64,000 nucleotides of DNA from Nissolia schottii. Lineage: Eukaryota > Streptophyta > Magnoliopsida > Fabales > Fabaceae. The position numbers and the translations under genes are program-made. Positions 1-11,899 of the stretch are shown piece by piece; within the stretch, counting starts at the first letter, position 1; each line of letters starts with the position of its first letter. The notes beneath the pieces were generated by a model. The model did not search any database, was not told the origin of the DNA, and worked only from the letters and a program-made list of their open reading frames with translations. The stretch lies in contig QANU01025319.1 in NCBI GenBank assembly GCA_003254905.1, positions 111,139-175,138 of the forward strand, written 5' to 3'.

Positions 1-3000
1 GCCCTGCATAACTCTTCCTTGCTCCTGCGAGAAACTTTTGAGCGTCATGGCAGTAGATGTTGTAATGGATGTGTTATGAACCTGAGTGTCTGGGGTTCTT
101 CCCGAGTTCTTCGACTGAGAAGCTGGATTAGAACTTTTGAAGTGATTAAGTGTTTGGGGGAAAGCCGACGGGCTGTTCACAAATTTTGTAGCAGAAGCAG
201 CATTAGTTGATGATGTTTTATGTCGAGTAGCCATAGCAGGTTGCTGTTGAAGATGAAGCACCTGTGGTGGCTGTTGGGAATTTGAAGCATTACTAGAAAG
301 AGGCAAACTTGTGGCTGTTGAAGTAATGGAATGACTAGGCCGGTTTCCGTTCAGAGGAGATGACACAAAGTTAAGATTCTTTGACGAATTATCAAAGACA
401 AGTGTTGTTGGCCCATTGGTTGATGGCTTACCAGAAGTGGCTTGCTTTTCATCATGCTGTTGGGAAGAATTACCTCCACTCTTACCTTCGGTAATTGAAT
501 ACATCTTTTGCTGAGCGGTAAGAGATGCGCATGCAGCTTGATATCTTTGCGATGCAATGTCAGGCAGGCTCTGAAATATCACTGGGTTCTGTGGCATGGA
601 AGAGAAGTTAAGATTGGAAGGAAAAGTACTGGTCCCATTAAATGCAGAAAATGGTATTGCAAATGGTTGAGATGGTATTCGCTCAACTCCCCCTTTCGAA
701 GCCTGTGGCTTTTGCTGCTTGTGGCTGAAATCTCCAGCGTTGGCACCAACACCATCTGATGTTCCAGCCGGCCTGAAAGAAAGGTTTGGTCGCTGAACTG
801 GAATGGTGTAGTTCTGCCCAAACACATTCTTTTGGGAATAAGCTGTTCCACCAGCAACAGATGGGGCATTCTCTCCACCCATCCCAGTCTCGTGCTTGCG
901 AGGATTAGACGGTGAGGCGTGCTGCTTTTGTGATTGTTGTAATTGCATAGCTGGAGAGGTTAAAACACTGTTACTATTAACTTGTGTCCCCTGTGACTGC
1001 TTATGAGATGATGATGATGAAACACTTGAGTAGCTTGCATTAAGATAACTTGGTTGAACCAGTGCTTGGGGGTGAGGGTGCTGTTGTGGATGCTGAAGAG
1101 GATGGAACATCTGAGAAGAGTACAAAGGGCCACTGAGCATTGGTGTTGCTTGGGCAACGCTTGCACCCCTGATAGCCGCAGATGCGTCGAGAGGAGTTGA
1201 AAAGGGGAATGGATACCCACTATTTAGAACCATGGTCGCATATGGAGTATCATTGGCTGCAAAATTTGGGTAGCCAAAGCTTATTGCAGTTGCAGCAGCA
1301 ACTGCTGGCAATGTTGAGGAGGTACCAAGAGGTCTGGCAGCTGCAGTATGGTATTTATCCGATGAGGAACCACTGCCTGTGGAGTTCACTCCCCCTGCCT
1401 GAACAGTGGTTGTTGTTACTGATGCTTGATGCTGGCCTGGAGGAAATAGGAAAGCAGGACCATGCTGCATCCAAAATCAAAGCACGTGAATTTCCAAATT
1501 GATACCAGCCAATGCAATCAATGAAATAGATAACATCTTATTATTGAAATGTATGGGAGCTATTAGAAGACAAGATCATACCACTAGATTACCCGTTGAC
1601 CCAAGATGTGGAGCTTGTTGAAGCACAAGCTGCTTCATATGCATCAAATCTACTGGGTTGGAAGGAGCAGAATTATTAATCTCAACAAGAGAATCACTAG
1701 CGGAATTTTGGTCCACACTTGGGGAGTGTTTCTTAAACTGCTTCCCAACAACCATACTCTCTGCAGAGGGCATACGATTGATATTGCAGGGCTTTGTGAG
1801 AGACAGAGAACCAGGGCCAACATCTGAAGGCAAAAGGGGGTTCATCTTTGCACGCTGATGGTGCAAGAAGATGCCACAAGCAATGTAATGATGGGTTGCG
1901 CATCTCTTTGCTCCAGGTTGAGAGAGAATGAAATTCACATGCTGCATGAATAATTCATGAGAAAAAATAAAGAAAGGGCCTAAAGGAGTACAATAAAACA
2001 GATTTGGCGAGAAACTATAATACCTGTATTGGGGCAGTTGACGATCCTGAGGGCAGACAGACACTGCTTGGCCGTTCTGGTATAACCGTTGACAAAGACA
2101 CTGAACTAGATTGACCTGAAGAATGAAATAAGCACGGCGTAAGAGAATTATAAGTTCAAAAACAAGTGAATCATAATTAAAGTTAAATAATAAATGTCAA
2201 GTTACCAGTTGTTGATATAGTAGGATGTTCCTCTTCCAATTTCTTGTTGCTCCCTGCCTCATTACGTTTGTTTGGATTTTCCAAATCAAGTTTTAGTATA
2301 TCCATCTCTTCCTTAAATGGGTCCATCTTCGCCTCCTCAATGTCTTTCTTAGTTTTCGCATCTGTGACGAGTAGTTCTGCCTCGTCTTCACCCCTTGACA
2401 AATTATCCCTTTCCGGGGATACAAGCATAGGAGGTGGACCAGACACACTGGTAAATTCAACAACCACCACCAAATGGGGTCACCAATCATGCATCCCAAC
2501 AACATGTATATCAAGAGAGCAACAGAAAGAAGAAAAAAAGAATAAATAAATAAATAAATAATAATGCTCACTCTCTGGTAGAAGCAGAATCATCATCTTG
2601 TTTATCAGCATCAAACTTGGAGCACGATGGCCACTCTGATCTCTCATCACGTGAATTCAAACTACGCTCTTCGTTGTCCTCATTTGCCACCTCCAGTGAC
2701 CCAATTCCATGACCAGAAACATTGTCAACATCACGATGTGGGGATACCTCAGCCAATTCAAGTGAAAGCTTCTCCGCTCTCTCCAGAGACACAGCTGAAG
2801 CACTGTGATCATCCACTTTCTTCTTCTCTGGTGATACAAATTCCAAATTCCAAATAAAGTAAAAAAGAAAAAAAAGTAGTAAAAAAATAATAAACTCGGT
2901 GATCTGATACGAGAATTGGGACCCACCAGAGTCGTGGTTCTCCAAGGTCTGCATGCCGAAAAGAAGCTCGGCTATCTCAATCTCAATGTCTCTCCCAGTA

Positions 3001-3565
3001 GAAGAATTCGTTTTCATATAAGCTGCAAAAAAAAAAAGGAAGAAAGTTAATAATAATAAATAAATCATTTGACAAGGAAAAACAAGTGATTCTGATTTTT
3101 GACGAAGAGCGCGTTTTGTGCGTGAGACCCGAGCGAGGCTTGCGAGGAACCGTGACGCCGATGATTTCGCGGGCGATGGTGCAGTTGGAGGGATGACGTG
3201 GCGGCGGCGGAGTACGCCTGAACGTCCTGCTGCTGCGGTGCTTGTTGTTCTGATCGAAAACGTCGCCGTCTTGCTCGTTCCCCACCGTCTGCTCTTCTTC
3301 TGTGCTATGAGAGTGAGAGGCTCTCCTCTTCCTCGAGGGTTCCCTATCGCCATCCCTCTCCCTCTTACCCCTTACCCTCGCCGCTTCGTCTGCCGAAAAC
3401 AAAAACAGAGACACAAATGAGAGAAAGGTTTTTTAAAAGAAAAAAGGTGAGCGAGAAAGGGGGGAACGTACGGGAAGAGCGTGGGAGGGGAATAGTAAGG
3501 TGACGGTGTCGGGGAAATGCATTAGCGGTGGATAGTCCTCTAGAATCTCTGATTTTGATGTCCAT
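1..3565 (-). CDS. TKL: TIME FOR COFFEE / TIC-LIKE family nuclear clock regulator, N-terminal 970 codons (C-terminus outside window)
   Basis: I assembled eight exons by eye: 3565-3472, 3389-3084, 3022-2927, 2827-2572, 2447-2206, 2115-2024, 1941-1582 and 1464-1. All introns are GT-AG and all phases agree. The last exon is open to the window edge. Family hallmarks: basic Arg/Lys/Asp-rich start, GVTVPRKPRS (about residues 109-118), IEIEIAELLFG (145-155), KRCATHHYIAC (374-384), HGPAFLFPPGQH (483-494), then a long Ser/Gln/Pro-rich low-complexity tail. Known for the family: plant-specific nuclear proteins that set circadian amplitude and period and link the clock to metabolism and jasmonate signalling. 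I chose the start at 3565 because MDIKIRDSRG fits the family start (Met-Asp-Arg...); an in-frame Met at 3595 would add 10 residues. The region between the VPRK and IEIEIAE motifs looks shorter than in TIC itself. TIC versus TIC-LIKE is inferred from the neighbouring PLP9-like gene. The exon 2 donor (ACTT|GTTTTT) is the weakest junction. Confidence 0.88.
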
Positions 3566-5489
3566 GTGCTTGCTCAGGTTATTTTTGTGGAGCATTACAA
3601 TATTATAGAACTATTAAATCTGATGTATACGAAATCAATCACAACAATACTCGGTTGTTGATGTTGATGTCAATGTAAATAAAGCGGGGGTGGGGGGCGA
3701 GAGAAATCAGCTAGTGCGGTGCAGTGCGCGAGAATTGGACGCGTCACTCACCGGAATCCCAGCACTTGCGGCGGCGAAACTCTCGGATTCGTTGACGCCG
3801 AAATGAGTGGAGTGCTTCGCGAGTCCGAACAACAAAAACAATATGTTCCCCCCTCCAACCCCCTTCTTTTTCGGTTACGGATCACTTTTCTTTTCTTTCA
3901 CATCTCAATCTCCCTTGTCATCTTCTCAAACCGCAACTTCACTTCCCTGTCTCTTTCCTCCTCCTCCTCTGCAATTTGAATTAAGTATTATGAGCTCATC
4001 ACTTTCATCTCATCCTTTCCTTTTTCCTACATAATAATTATTAAAAGGAAAAAAACAATTATTGTTTCTTTCGCTTTCACACTCACAAGCGAAAGCTACT
4101 CTCCCGAGCCCATCCTCCAGGTTCCCTGGCGGTAGCGGGCGCCTGCGATTTCGCCATCAAGATGTTCGCCCGATCCTCGCCGTTCGATCAGTTTCAGATC
4201 GGACGGTCGAGGTCCACCTGGCTTGCCAGTTGCCTACGTGGCACACACGTCCTTGCCTGGTGGGACATCTGTCCCTAGTGAATAATTCCTCTTGAAACAA
4301 GAAAAATTAATGGCGAGAAAATAATTAATGCCATATAGATTGTTTGGAGCATACATTAATGCCATTATATACATCTAATATAGATTCTTTTATATGCCAC
4401 TAATAAAAATGTAATAGTCAATGCCATATAGATTCTTCACTATAAAAGAATTCTTAAATACTCTTTATTCATTTTTAATAATTATTATAATTAAATTCAT
4501 TAATTTTTATTATCATTTCATGATCCAATATGACACATTCATAAATTATATAAGTTAATGTAATAAATTAATACTCTGTAATAAAATATTTATAGAGATG
4601 TGTATCATAATCTCAAATAGTCTGCAAATATCTAAGTCTTTTATAAATTAGTTATTTCAATGATTTGACTAATGAAAAATTTATTAAAACTATATAGAAT
4701 ATGACATGATAACAAAAATCGATGAATTTAGTTATAATTTTTTTTAAAATGATAAATTAAGTAGCATGAGATATTTATCTCATGAGATATTTAAAAAATC
4801 ACCTTAAAAATATTGTATCATTTCATATATTTATGATGGTCTCTTCTTAAAGAGAAATATTTGTACCTTAGTAGGAGAAATATTATATCCACTTATCAAA
4901 TCAACTTACAAACTTTTTTAACAACTCATGCGAGTAACATTTAACATTTTTAAGAAAAAAAATAGGAAGAAAATATAATATTATATATACACCACAAGAT
5001 AATATTATTATTATAATATCTTAAAGTGGTTATTTTTATGAGTAATAATAGCTTATTATTTTATGTGTTCGTTGCCTACTTTTACTTGTTATGTTGGTAT
5101 TTCTATAAGATTTTTCATTGTTGTTTTTCTTGTTTTGTTTTCAAATGAAGATTATGGATATTTGTCATTCATTGGTTAAACCTAATGACAACAAAGAAGA
5201 CGTGTTTGGTTTGTGGTGCTACAATCCACAAAATACTTAAAGATAAAAGATATTCAATTTGCTTTCCTTGTTATGAAAGAGGACGATGTTAATACAATGT
5301 CTGATAGTACAAAATTAATTGAAGAATTTGGAAGTGTTAACATAGTACCACACAAAAGGACAATATTTGTTATCGATAATGCATTATTATTTAGTAAGTC
5401 TCAATGAAACTTACAAAATTTTGTTTCTGATATATAGCAGTACTCAAGACGGTACTTTCATACCAAAAAGATAAATCCGTTGTAAAAAA
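3566..5489. other. Upstream region of the TIC-like gene and AT-rich spacer
   Basis: 3566-4300 should hold the 5' leader and promoter of the minus-strand TIC-like gene. It includes a pyrimidine-rich block at about 3880-3990 (purine-rich on the sense strand) and a GC-rich block at 4100-4270. I could not place a TATA box or transcription start. From 4300 the DNA is AT-rich, with a loosely repeated 'atgccatatagatt' phrase at 4330-4440. A 64-codon open frame at 5213-5407 (+) resembles nothing I know and is probably chance. Confidence 0.5.
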
Positions 5490-6262
5490 TAAATAAATAA
5501 CACCTACACCTCCTAAACTTTTATTTAGTTGTAAATAAGCTCCTCAAAACACCTAAATCTTTTAATATGACCATTAAACTTTCACTCCCTTGCAAATAAT
5601 CACCATCAACTATTAACTCTTTTAAATAAATTTTCAAACTATAATATTTCTCATAAAACCTTATTCCAAATTATATTTAGTCTACTATTGAAATATTAGA
5701 GAATGACATGTCAAGATCTATGAGTGCTACATGTCAAAATTTTACTAATTTTTTTCTTAATTTCTCTTTTATTATCTCATTAATATGTTAAAAAAATTAA
5801 ATCACATTAAATCACATCTAAAAATAAATTTAGAATGCATGACTACATATTTTTTTTCTCATACTTAACAAGAAATATTGAAGTAAACTAAATTAATTTT
5901 TTTCAATGATTTACTTTAATTTTTTAAAAAACATATTAATATTTTATAAAAAAAAAATATTAGGCAGGAAAATTAAAAAAAAAAATATAAAGATTTTGAT
6001 ACTTATACTCATAAACCTTGTTAAGTCATTTAGTCATAGCATTGTATTAAAAAATTATTGTAGCTTAAGAAATTAATTAAAATTTATATAAATTTCAGTG
6101 ACTCTTTGTAAGTGAATTAAAATTTAAGAATGTAATTGAGAGATTTGATAGTTGATGGTGATTATTTGTAAGTGATTGAAAGTTTAAGTGTAATTGAAAG
6201 ATTTAAAAATTTAAGGTAACAACTTGCAACTAAGTGAAAGTTTGGAGGTATTATTTTTCCCA
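5490..6262. mobile_element. Non-autonomous DNA element with about 150-bp terminal inverted repeats
   Basis: The left end (about 5490-5645) and the reverse complement of the right end (about 6100-6262) align over some 150 bp. Shared phrases include 'caaataatcaccatcaacta' and 'acaccta/taccTcc...aaactttcacttagttg'. The interior is AT-rich with no coding capacity. I did not find a convincing target-site duplication, so the superfamily is open and the ends are approximate. Confidence 0.6.
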
Positions 6263-8379
6263 AAAGAAAAAAGAAATTAATCCATAAAATAATAATGTGT
6301 GGACAATATTATCTTTGTTTATGAGCGAGGAAGCAGTTGAACATGTCCATCAAATATTCAGGTATTCTTTAAATCTTGGAAAGCAATTGCTTCAACTGAT
6401 TTGAGCAAGGAGTCTTGGTCTATATTATTTTATGTTATTATCGGTTGTTATGTTTATATCGAACCAATGTAGTGTTTAAGAAGAACAGGATAGACTAGTG
6501 TAATTTTATGAGACATGTGTGACACTTGTGGAGTGCTTGGTGGGATGAGAGGAGAAAAAGACTCGGAGAAAAATTAAATAATAATAAGAATTTTGGGGTG
6601 TAGTTACAAAATATTAGTATCCGGTACATGATATGTATTTGATAGTTGGTGGGTTTGTTGCCACTATGTAAGGCAAGGCATGTCAACTCTATATGTGAGA
6701 CTGATTTGTGGGCTGTTTAAGAAAGGGTTCCTTTTCTACCAGATCATTTTGGTTGTGTAGAGTCTGAAATCTCAGTAATCACATCCTCCAGCTTATTGAA
6801 TATTCTTAGGTTAATAATGAAAGCAAAATGAATTGAGATTTCAGGTTTGTCTAAAACAAGTTCTGGGCGTTAAAGGATTGGTTTTAGAATATTGAATTGA
6901 TGTTTAATAATCAACAACTTGCAAGATGGAAGATTCACTGGCTTGTGACTGCTACACATGGCATAGGAACACTTATGGGGGGATGGACCAATTTATTGGT
7001 GTTAATTTTTGTGCTTTTGTTTGGTGTTATTTTATTGTTGTTTTTTTGGGTGCCTTAAACTAATTGGAGGAAGCACTTTTTTTCCTACTTGAGTTTTGTC
7101 TCATTGGGTGTTCTCATGAGAGATTTTTTATTAGGCTTCTCTTAATCAAGCTATTTGTGGTGGCTTGGATGCCTGTTTTATTTTGCTTCTCTTCTCTATG
7201 TCAAACATTTCTTGATTTATCTATAAAAAAAAAGGACAATATTATCTTGTATACTATATACAAATATACATATACAAATTTATGCAATCTTATCTTCAAA
7301 ATACAATAAAGTATTATGGGTGACAAGTGTTGAGCCATTAGGTCACTGTACAGATAGGTTCTTCTATATATACTCTTTTCTTTTTTGAGTTTTTTTGTAC
7401 GTATATACTTTATATATGCAAGACTTATATCCAATATATTCCAATTAAATTAAGGCAATAATGCGACGTGGTAGGATAATGAAATGAGGGGCACATGAAA
7501 GAGATTGTGGTAGTGTGGTGGCAAGGCCAATTGTAAATTTGTAACCGCTAGTCCGCTACCATATATGCCTTATATCACGCAGTTTCATGTCCGTTCCCGT
7601 GTGTGCTAGTTTTTTTGGGCCCGAAAGTGTGGGATTGGTGGCTGCTCTTACGTGCATATCTCTTACTTTCTTTTTTCAAACACTGCCCCGCACTTTTTTT
7701 TTGGCACACTTGAAAATATTCTTCCTAATACAAAGCCGTTTTTATCGCTTTCTTTATCCATATGATGAGATCGTCAAGGGGGTTTTGCCTGGAGGACCGA
7801 ACTTGCATAGTATAATTATTAAGTGATTTCAATCATGCCACGTATGTAAAAAGCTCTCGTTTTCATTCATGCATGGTTGCCACTTCTTCTAGCAATGCTG
7901 ACGAGACTATGGATTCACTTAAATTGGATAACATACCAATATTTTAATTATACAAACTTAGATATTATCTTACTCTCTAACACCCGATGCTTAATTCAGT
8001 AGCTTAGTTCAATAGCTCACTCATTGTAAGTTAATTCAGTTACAATTAGTTAGAAATGTTAGTTAAGAGTTAGTTATCCTACCTCTTCAGTTGCTGCTCA
8101 CATGCTCTGTATCTAAATTCTTGTATCTCTCATCATTCAATGGAGGAATATCAGATGTTCAAACCATTCTTTCTGTAGTTACACTTTTAAAGCAATGAAA
8201 CATATTATATGGGCCTGCGGCTGATTCCTGTTTGTCTATTCTCTTTGCAAGTGCGCTACTCCATGACATACTTAGTTGGGCCTGTGTTCACACTTGCTGC
8301 TGGGCCAACCCATTCTTTCCCTTGTGAAGTCCCAACAACTAGAGCTGTTGATGGCAAAATGGGCTTTTTTTTTAATTTT
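6263..8379. other. AT-rich spacer, no gene recognised; possible LTR scrap at 7990-8200
   Basis: There is no protein similarity I recognise. Open frames at 7064-7309, 7201-7434 and 7587-7826 are short and low-complexity. At 7990-8200 the phrases 'gttagttaagagttagttatcc' style and 'catcattcaatgga' resemble the 3' half of a copia-type LTR, but no element body follows. Confidence 0.35.
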
Positions 8380-8389
8380 TATTATTATT

Positions 8390-8750
8390 AAGTTTAAATA
8401 TGTTTTTGGTCCCTGTAAAATTAAAACTTTGTATTTGGTCCCTATAAAATTTTCTGTTAAGAATTAGTCCCTGAAAAAAAAAAATTTAGTTGGTTTTGGT
8501 CTTTGCCGTTAGTAAGAGACGTTACCTGCTAACGTGTCTGTTAAATGTGCCATGTCGCACATCACGTGATAAACACGTGACAAATCCATCAACCCAAAAC
8601 CCGACTCACCCTGATGTATGACATCTCGTGCGAGATGCATTAAATAGAGCCTCGATGCCTCTTTGGATCCTTCATCTTGCACGAGATGCACTATCTCGCA
8701 CGATACATAAGTCATCTCGCGGATCTTGATAGGTGTATCAACTGCGGAGA
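8390..8750 (+). repeat. Left terminal inverted repeat of the 3.5-kb Mutator-like element
   Basis: It begins AAGTTTAAATATGTTTTTGG, continues with the phrase 'tttggtccctgtaaaat' typical of legume Mutator-like ends, and reaches a palindrome-rich inner part (8615-8725) with repeated 'catctcgtgcgagatg'-like motifs. It pairs with 11519-11889. Confidence 0.8.
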
Positions 8751-9598
8751 ATAATTGATATGTGTGTACACACATTATGACTTTAACCAGTAGTATAGAG
8801 TTATTATTAATTAATGCATGGTCCATTATTGGGAGGGATACTAAGGCCAAACTACTGGATTGAAGCTAAAAAACTTAAATTTATCTAGAAAGGTTCCTTG
8901 GTAGCTCAAAATGATTAGAGGTGGTGAAGATCAATTTTATTAGTTGATTCCATTTGGTGCTGGAAAGCAGGATGTGTCCTAGCATCATATTTGGTACTGT
9001 TATCATTCTATTCTCGCTTGCAAATTTGTTTATCCATTTTGATTAATTGGAACAAGCATGAAGAACTTGGCATATGATTGAATCTTTTGGCTAGCTTATC
9101 CATTAGAAGAAAACATGATGTGTGGTTGATTCCTATTCTCTGGTGATCCTCCCTAACATGATAATGTCATATTGCCATGTCATGATAGAAAAATTTAAGG
9201 GGAAAAAAAGAAAAAATAATAATGGGTTAATACTAATTGTGAGTTTTACACTAATAAAAGTTGTGTATATCTACCCATAAAAAAAATTGTGCTATCCATC
9301 TCAGATTTGATTCTTGTAAAAATTGTTCATTGTGCCCTCAATCACTTAACTTTTTCCTTGAATTGAATATAAGATCAATTAAGTAATGCAATATAATTCA
9401 ACTAATAATCAAAACATGTAATCTATGTAGCTATCACCTTGAAGGCCATAAGGCCAAGTCAGCAATAGATAAAAGCTCTCCTCCTCCCATTTTTATCTCG
9501 CATCAATGAAAACTTCTCCCTCATTTTGTACCAGACACATAGCACCCTTGATTTTAAGAAATAGGTTGTTAATAATCATTCAAAACATGTTACTAATG

Positions 9599-9922
9599 AT
9601 GCGCAGGAGAAAGGGGATTGGACTAAAACTAGTCACCTCAGTTGAAGAATGGATGGTGAGAAATGGAGCTGAGTACTCATTCCTAGCATCTGAAAAGCAC
9701 AATGATGCCTCCAAAACCCTATTTTCCATCAAATGCAACTATGTGAACCTCAGCTCCCTTGTCATATTTGTCACACCAACTAGTTCATCCCCTCTTACAC
9801 TAAAGCACATTCCCAATGACATAAAAATAGAGAAGGTGAACATGGATCTAGCAATTTCCTTGTACAGAAGAAAGTCCCCCTTTCCCATTCCCCAAAACCC
9901 AGAAATAGGAAAAGAGACATAG
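9599..9922 (+). pseudogene. HOOKLESS1-like GNAT N-acetyltransferase fragment, copy 1
   Basis: The frame reads RRRKGIGLKLV, then EEWMVRNGAEYSFLASE, LFSIKCNYVNL and IKIEKVNMDLAISLYRR. This matches the acetyl-CoA-binding core (R-x-x-G-x-G) and following segment of plant HLS1-type GNAT proteins, which act in apical-hook and light/ethylene responses. The first codons abut an acceptor-like 'gcgcag' (9601-9606), so an intron end seems to have been captured too. The protein then diverges and stops (TAG at 9920-9922). The N-terminal half and the C-terminal domain are missing, so I read this as a captured fragment and not a working enzyme. It lies between the TIRs of the Mutator-like element. Confidence 0.75.
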
Positions 9923-10536
9923 GAGATTATCAAATTGGTGATGAATCTAGTACCAAATTCTCGATTCTTTTACACACAAAAAATAAATAAAAATAAAAAA
10001 GCATATGATCATTTAGTTTAATAAGGATATTAGTCCTCCAATGAAAATAAATGAAAACAATTAAGAGTTTACAAAGCATTAATGAGCCCCANAATGGATG
10101 GTGAGAAATGGAGCTGAGTACTCATTCCTAGCATCTGAAAAGCACAATGATGCCTCCAAAACCCTATTTTCCATCAAATGCAACTATGTGAACCTCAGCT
10201 CCCTTGTCATATTTGTCACACCAACTAGTTCATCCCCTCTTACACTAAAGCACATTCCCAATGACATAAAAATAGAGAAGGTGAACATGGATCTAGCAAT
10301 TTCCTTGTACAGAAGAAAGTCCCCCTTTCCCATTCCCCAAAACCCAGAAATAGGAAAAGAGACATAGGAGATTATCAAATTGGTGATGAATCTAGTACCA
10401 AATTCTCGATTCTTTTACACACAAAAAATAAATAAAAATAAAAAAGCATATGATCATTTAGTTTAATAAGGATATTAGTCCTCCAATGAAAATAAATGAA
10501 AACAATTAAGAGTTTACAAAGCATTAATGAGCCCCA
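9648..10536 (+). repeat. Exact 444-bp direct duplication around a single N
   Basis: 9648-10091 and 10093-10536 appear identical wherever I compared them (offset 445). They meet at the single unknown base 10092. The left copy begins and the right copy ends inside otherwise unique sequence. Confidence 0.85.
10093..10367 (+). pseudogene. HOOKLESS1-like acetyltransferase fragment, copy 2
   Basis: Its deduced protein from MVRNGAEYSFLASE onward is identical to copy 1. It starts one base after the N at 10092 and lacks the RRRKGIG segment, because the duplication begins at AATGGATGGTGAG. It may be an assembly duplicate and not a second genomic copy. Confidence 0.7.
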
Positions 10537-11518
10537 AAATTCAGATATAAACATACAACAAATGAGCTCAAAGTACTAAACTTTAAAACCCCACATCAAC
10601 GTCACTAATTCTTCCCCGAATTCAAACCATTCTTCGCCAAATCCCCTTCACTATTTCCACCCCTAGCTCACCTACAGAGTAAAAGCACCAAAATTTAAGT
10701 ATAAACTTAAAAAAAAAATAAAGAAAAAAAATCCCTTGCACACTTGAAAGTTGAACATTGCAAACAAAACAGAGGATATTGTAGCAACTTGGAATAATTG
10801 CCAAGCAGAAAAAAGAAGCAGCAAATTGTTTCACATAGCGAAAAATAACAGCTGGGTTAGAGCAAGTACCTTGAGGAAGAAAGATGCGTCTTCAACCATA
10901 TTCTTCTTCAAACAGAAGAAAAAGGAGAGAGAGCAGAACAAAACAAAACAGAGAATAAGGAGAAAACATTGTTAAACTCGGAGCAGATAACAAGAACAGC
11001 AGAAATGAGATCTGTGACTTGCGAGAGAGAGCGGTGAACACGGCATCGCGTCAGTCACGACTCACGGTGGCATCGCGTCGTTCACAACTCACTAGCGCGT
11101 CTGCCACAAACGGGCCTGTTGGGGGTGATGGCAGACAACGAAAGAGGTAAGGGAAGATGTGGGTTGTGGAGGTGAGTGAGGTGAGGGAAGATGAGGCGAA
11201 GATAGGGATTTTGTGAGAATGTTGAATGAAAGATAGGCCAAGATATTGTTTTGGTTGAGTGAGTGAGTTAAAGAGGAAAAAGAGAAACCAATTTCTGACA
11301 AAATAGTGAATTTTATCTTACATTTAGTGGTGACATTATTGTATACAACCGCCACAAATATCTTCGTAACCGCCGTTAATTTCAAATTATCACAGCGGCT
11401 AAAGCCAACTGCCAGGAAATACTAAGCTTCTTGACATTGGCGGCGGTTTCTTGCCAACCGCCACTAAAAACCGCCAAGCTTTCACCAATGCCATATATAT
11501 ATATACACACACACACAT

Positions 11519-11889
11519 TTGTAATGTATCAATGCAAAGTAATGACCCATCAAGATTATGTCTTAGAGATGCATTTCGCGCGAGACACAATGCATCTCGC
11601 CCGAGATGAAGGATCCCAAGAGGCATCGAGACACTATTTAATGCCTCTCGCGTGAAATGTCATACATCATGGATGGGTCAGGTTTTGGGTAGAAGGGTTT
11701 GCCACATTTTTGTCACTTGATGTGCCACGTGGCACATTTAACGAATGCGTCAGCAAATAATATTTTCTACTAACAGTGGGGACTAAAACCAACCAAAAGT
11801 TTTTCAAGGACTAATTCCTAACAAAAAATTTTGCAGAGACCAAACACAAATTTTTTAATTTTACAGGGACTAAAAACATATTTAACCCT
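11519..11889 (-). repeat. Right terminal inverted repeat of the 3.5-kb Mutator-like element
   Basis: This is the reverse complement of the left repeat, ending CATATTTAACCCT immediately before the TATTATTATT direct repeat. The inner part contains the matching 'gcatttcgcgcgagac' and 'gcatctcgcccgagatg' palindromic motifs. Confidence 0.8.
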
Positions 11890-11899
11890 TATTATTATT

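Larger units (their letters stand above)
8390..11889. mobile_element. Mutator-like element with long TIRs carrying a host-gene fragment (Pack-MULE type), 3.5 kb
   Basis: Long imperfect inverted repeats of about 360 bp lie at 8390-8750 and 11519-11889 (very roughly 80% identical by eye). The outer ends are AAGTTTAAATATG and the complement of AGGGTTAAATATG. The element is flanked on both sides by the 10-bp direct repeat TATTATTATT (8380-8389 and 11890-11899), the target duplication size expected of Mutator-like elements; the low complexity of this repeat is a caveat. There is no transposase frame, so it is non-autonomous. The interior holds HOOKLESS1-like acetyltransferase sequence (two copies because of a duplication), a piece with an exon-like boundary on the minus strand near 10870-10915, and a patch of 'aaccgcc' repeats at 11340-11475 that may be the end of another element. 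Confidence 0.82.

Noticed and set aside
579..1220. Minus-strand frames at 579-878 and 960-1220 and plus-strand frames at 1182-1502
   Set aside because: They are shadows of the last TIC-like exon, which is open from 1464 to the window edge in another minus-strand frame with clear family motifs.
3566..4300. A divergent plus-strand gene sharing the TIC-like promoter (frames 3719-3979 and 4062-4295)
   Set aside because: The frames are Ser/Phe/Pro-rich translations of a CT-rich leader or short GC-rich DNA with no similarity and no exon structure.
8509..8850. 113-codon minus-strand frame
   Set aside because: It lies in the Mutator TIR, with a partial counterpart in the other TIR (11431-11655). 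It is a by-product of the repeat and not a gene.
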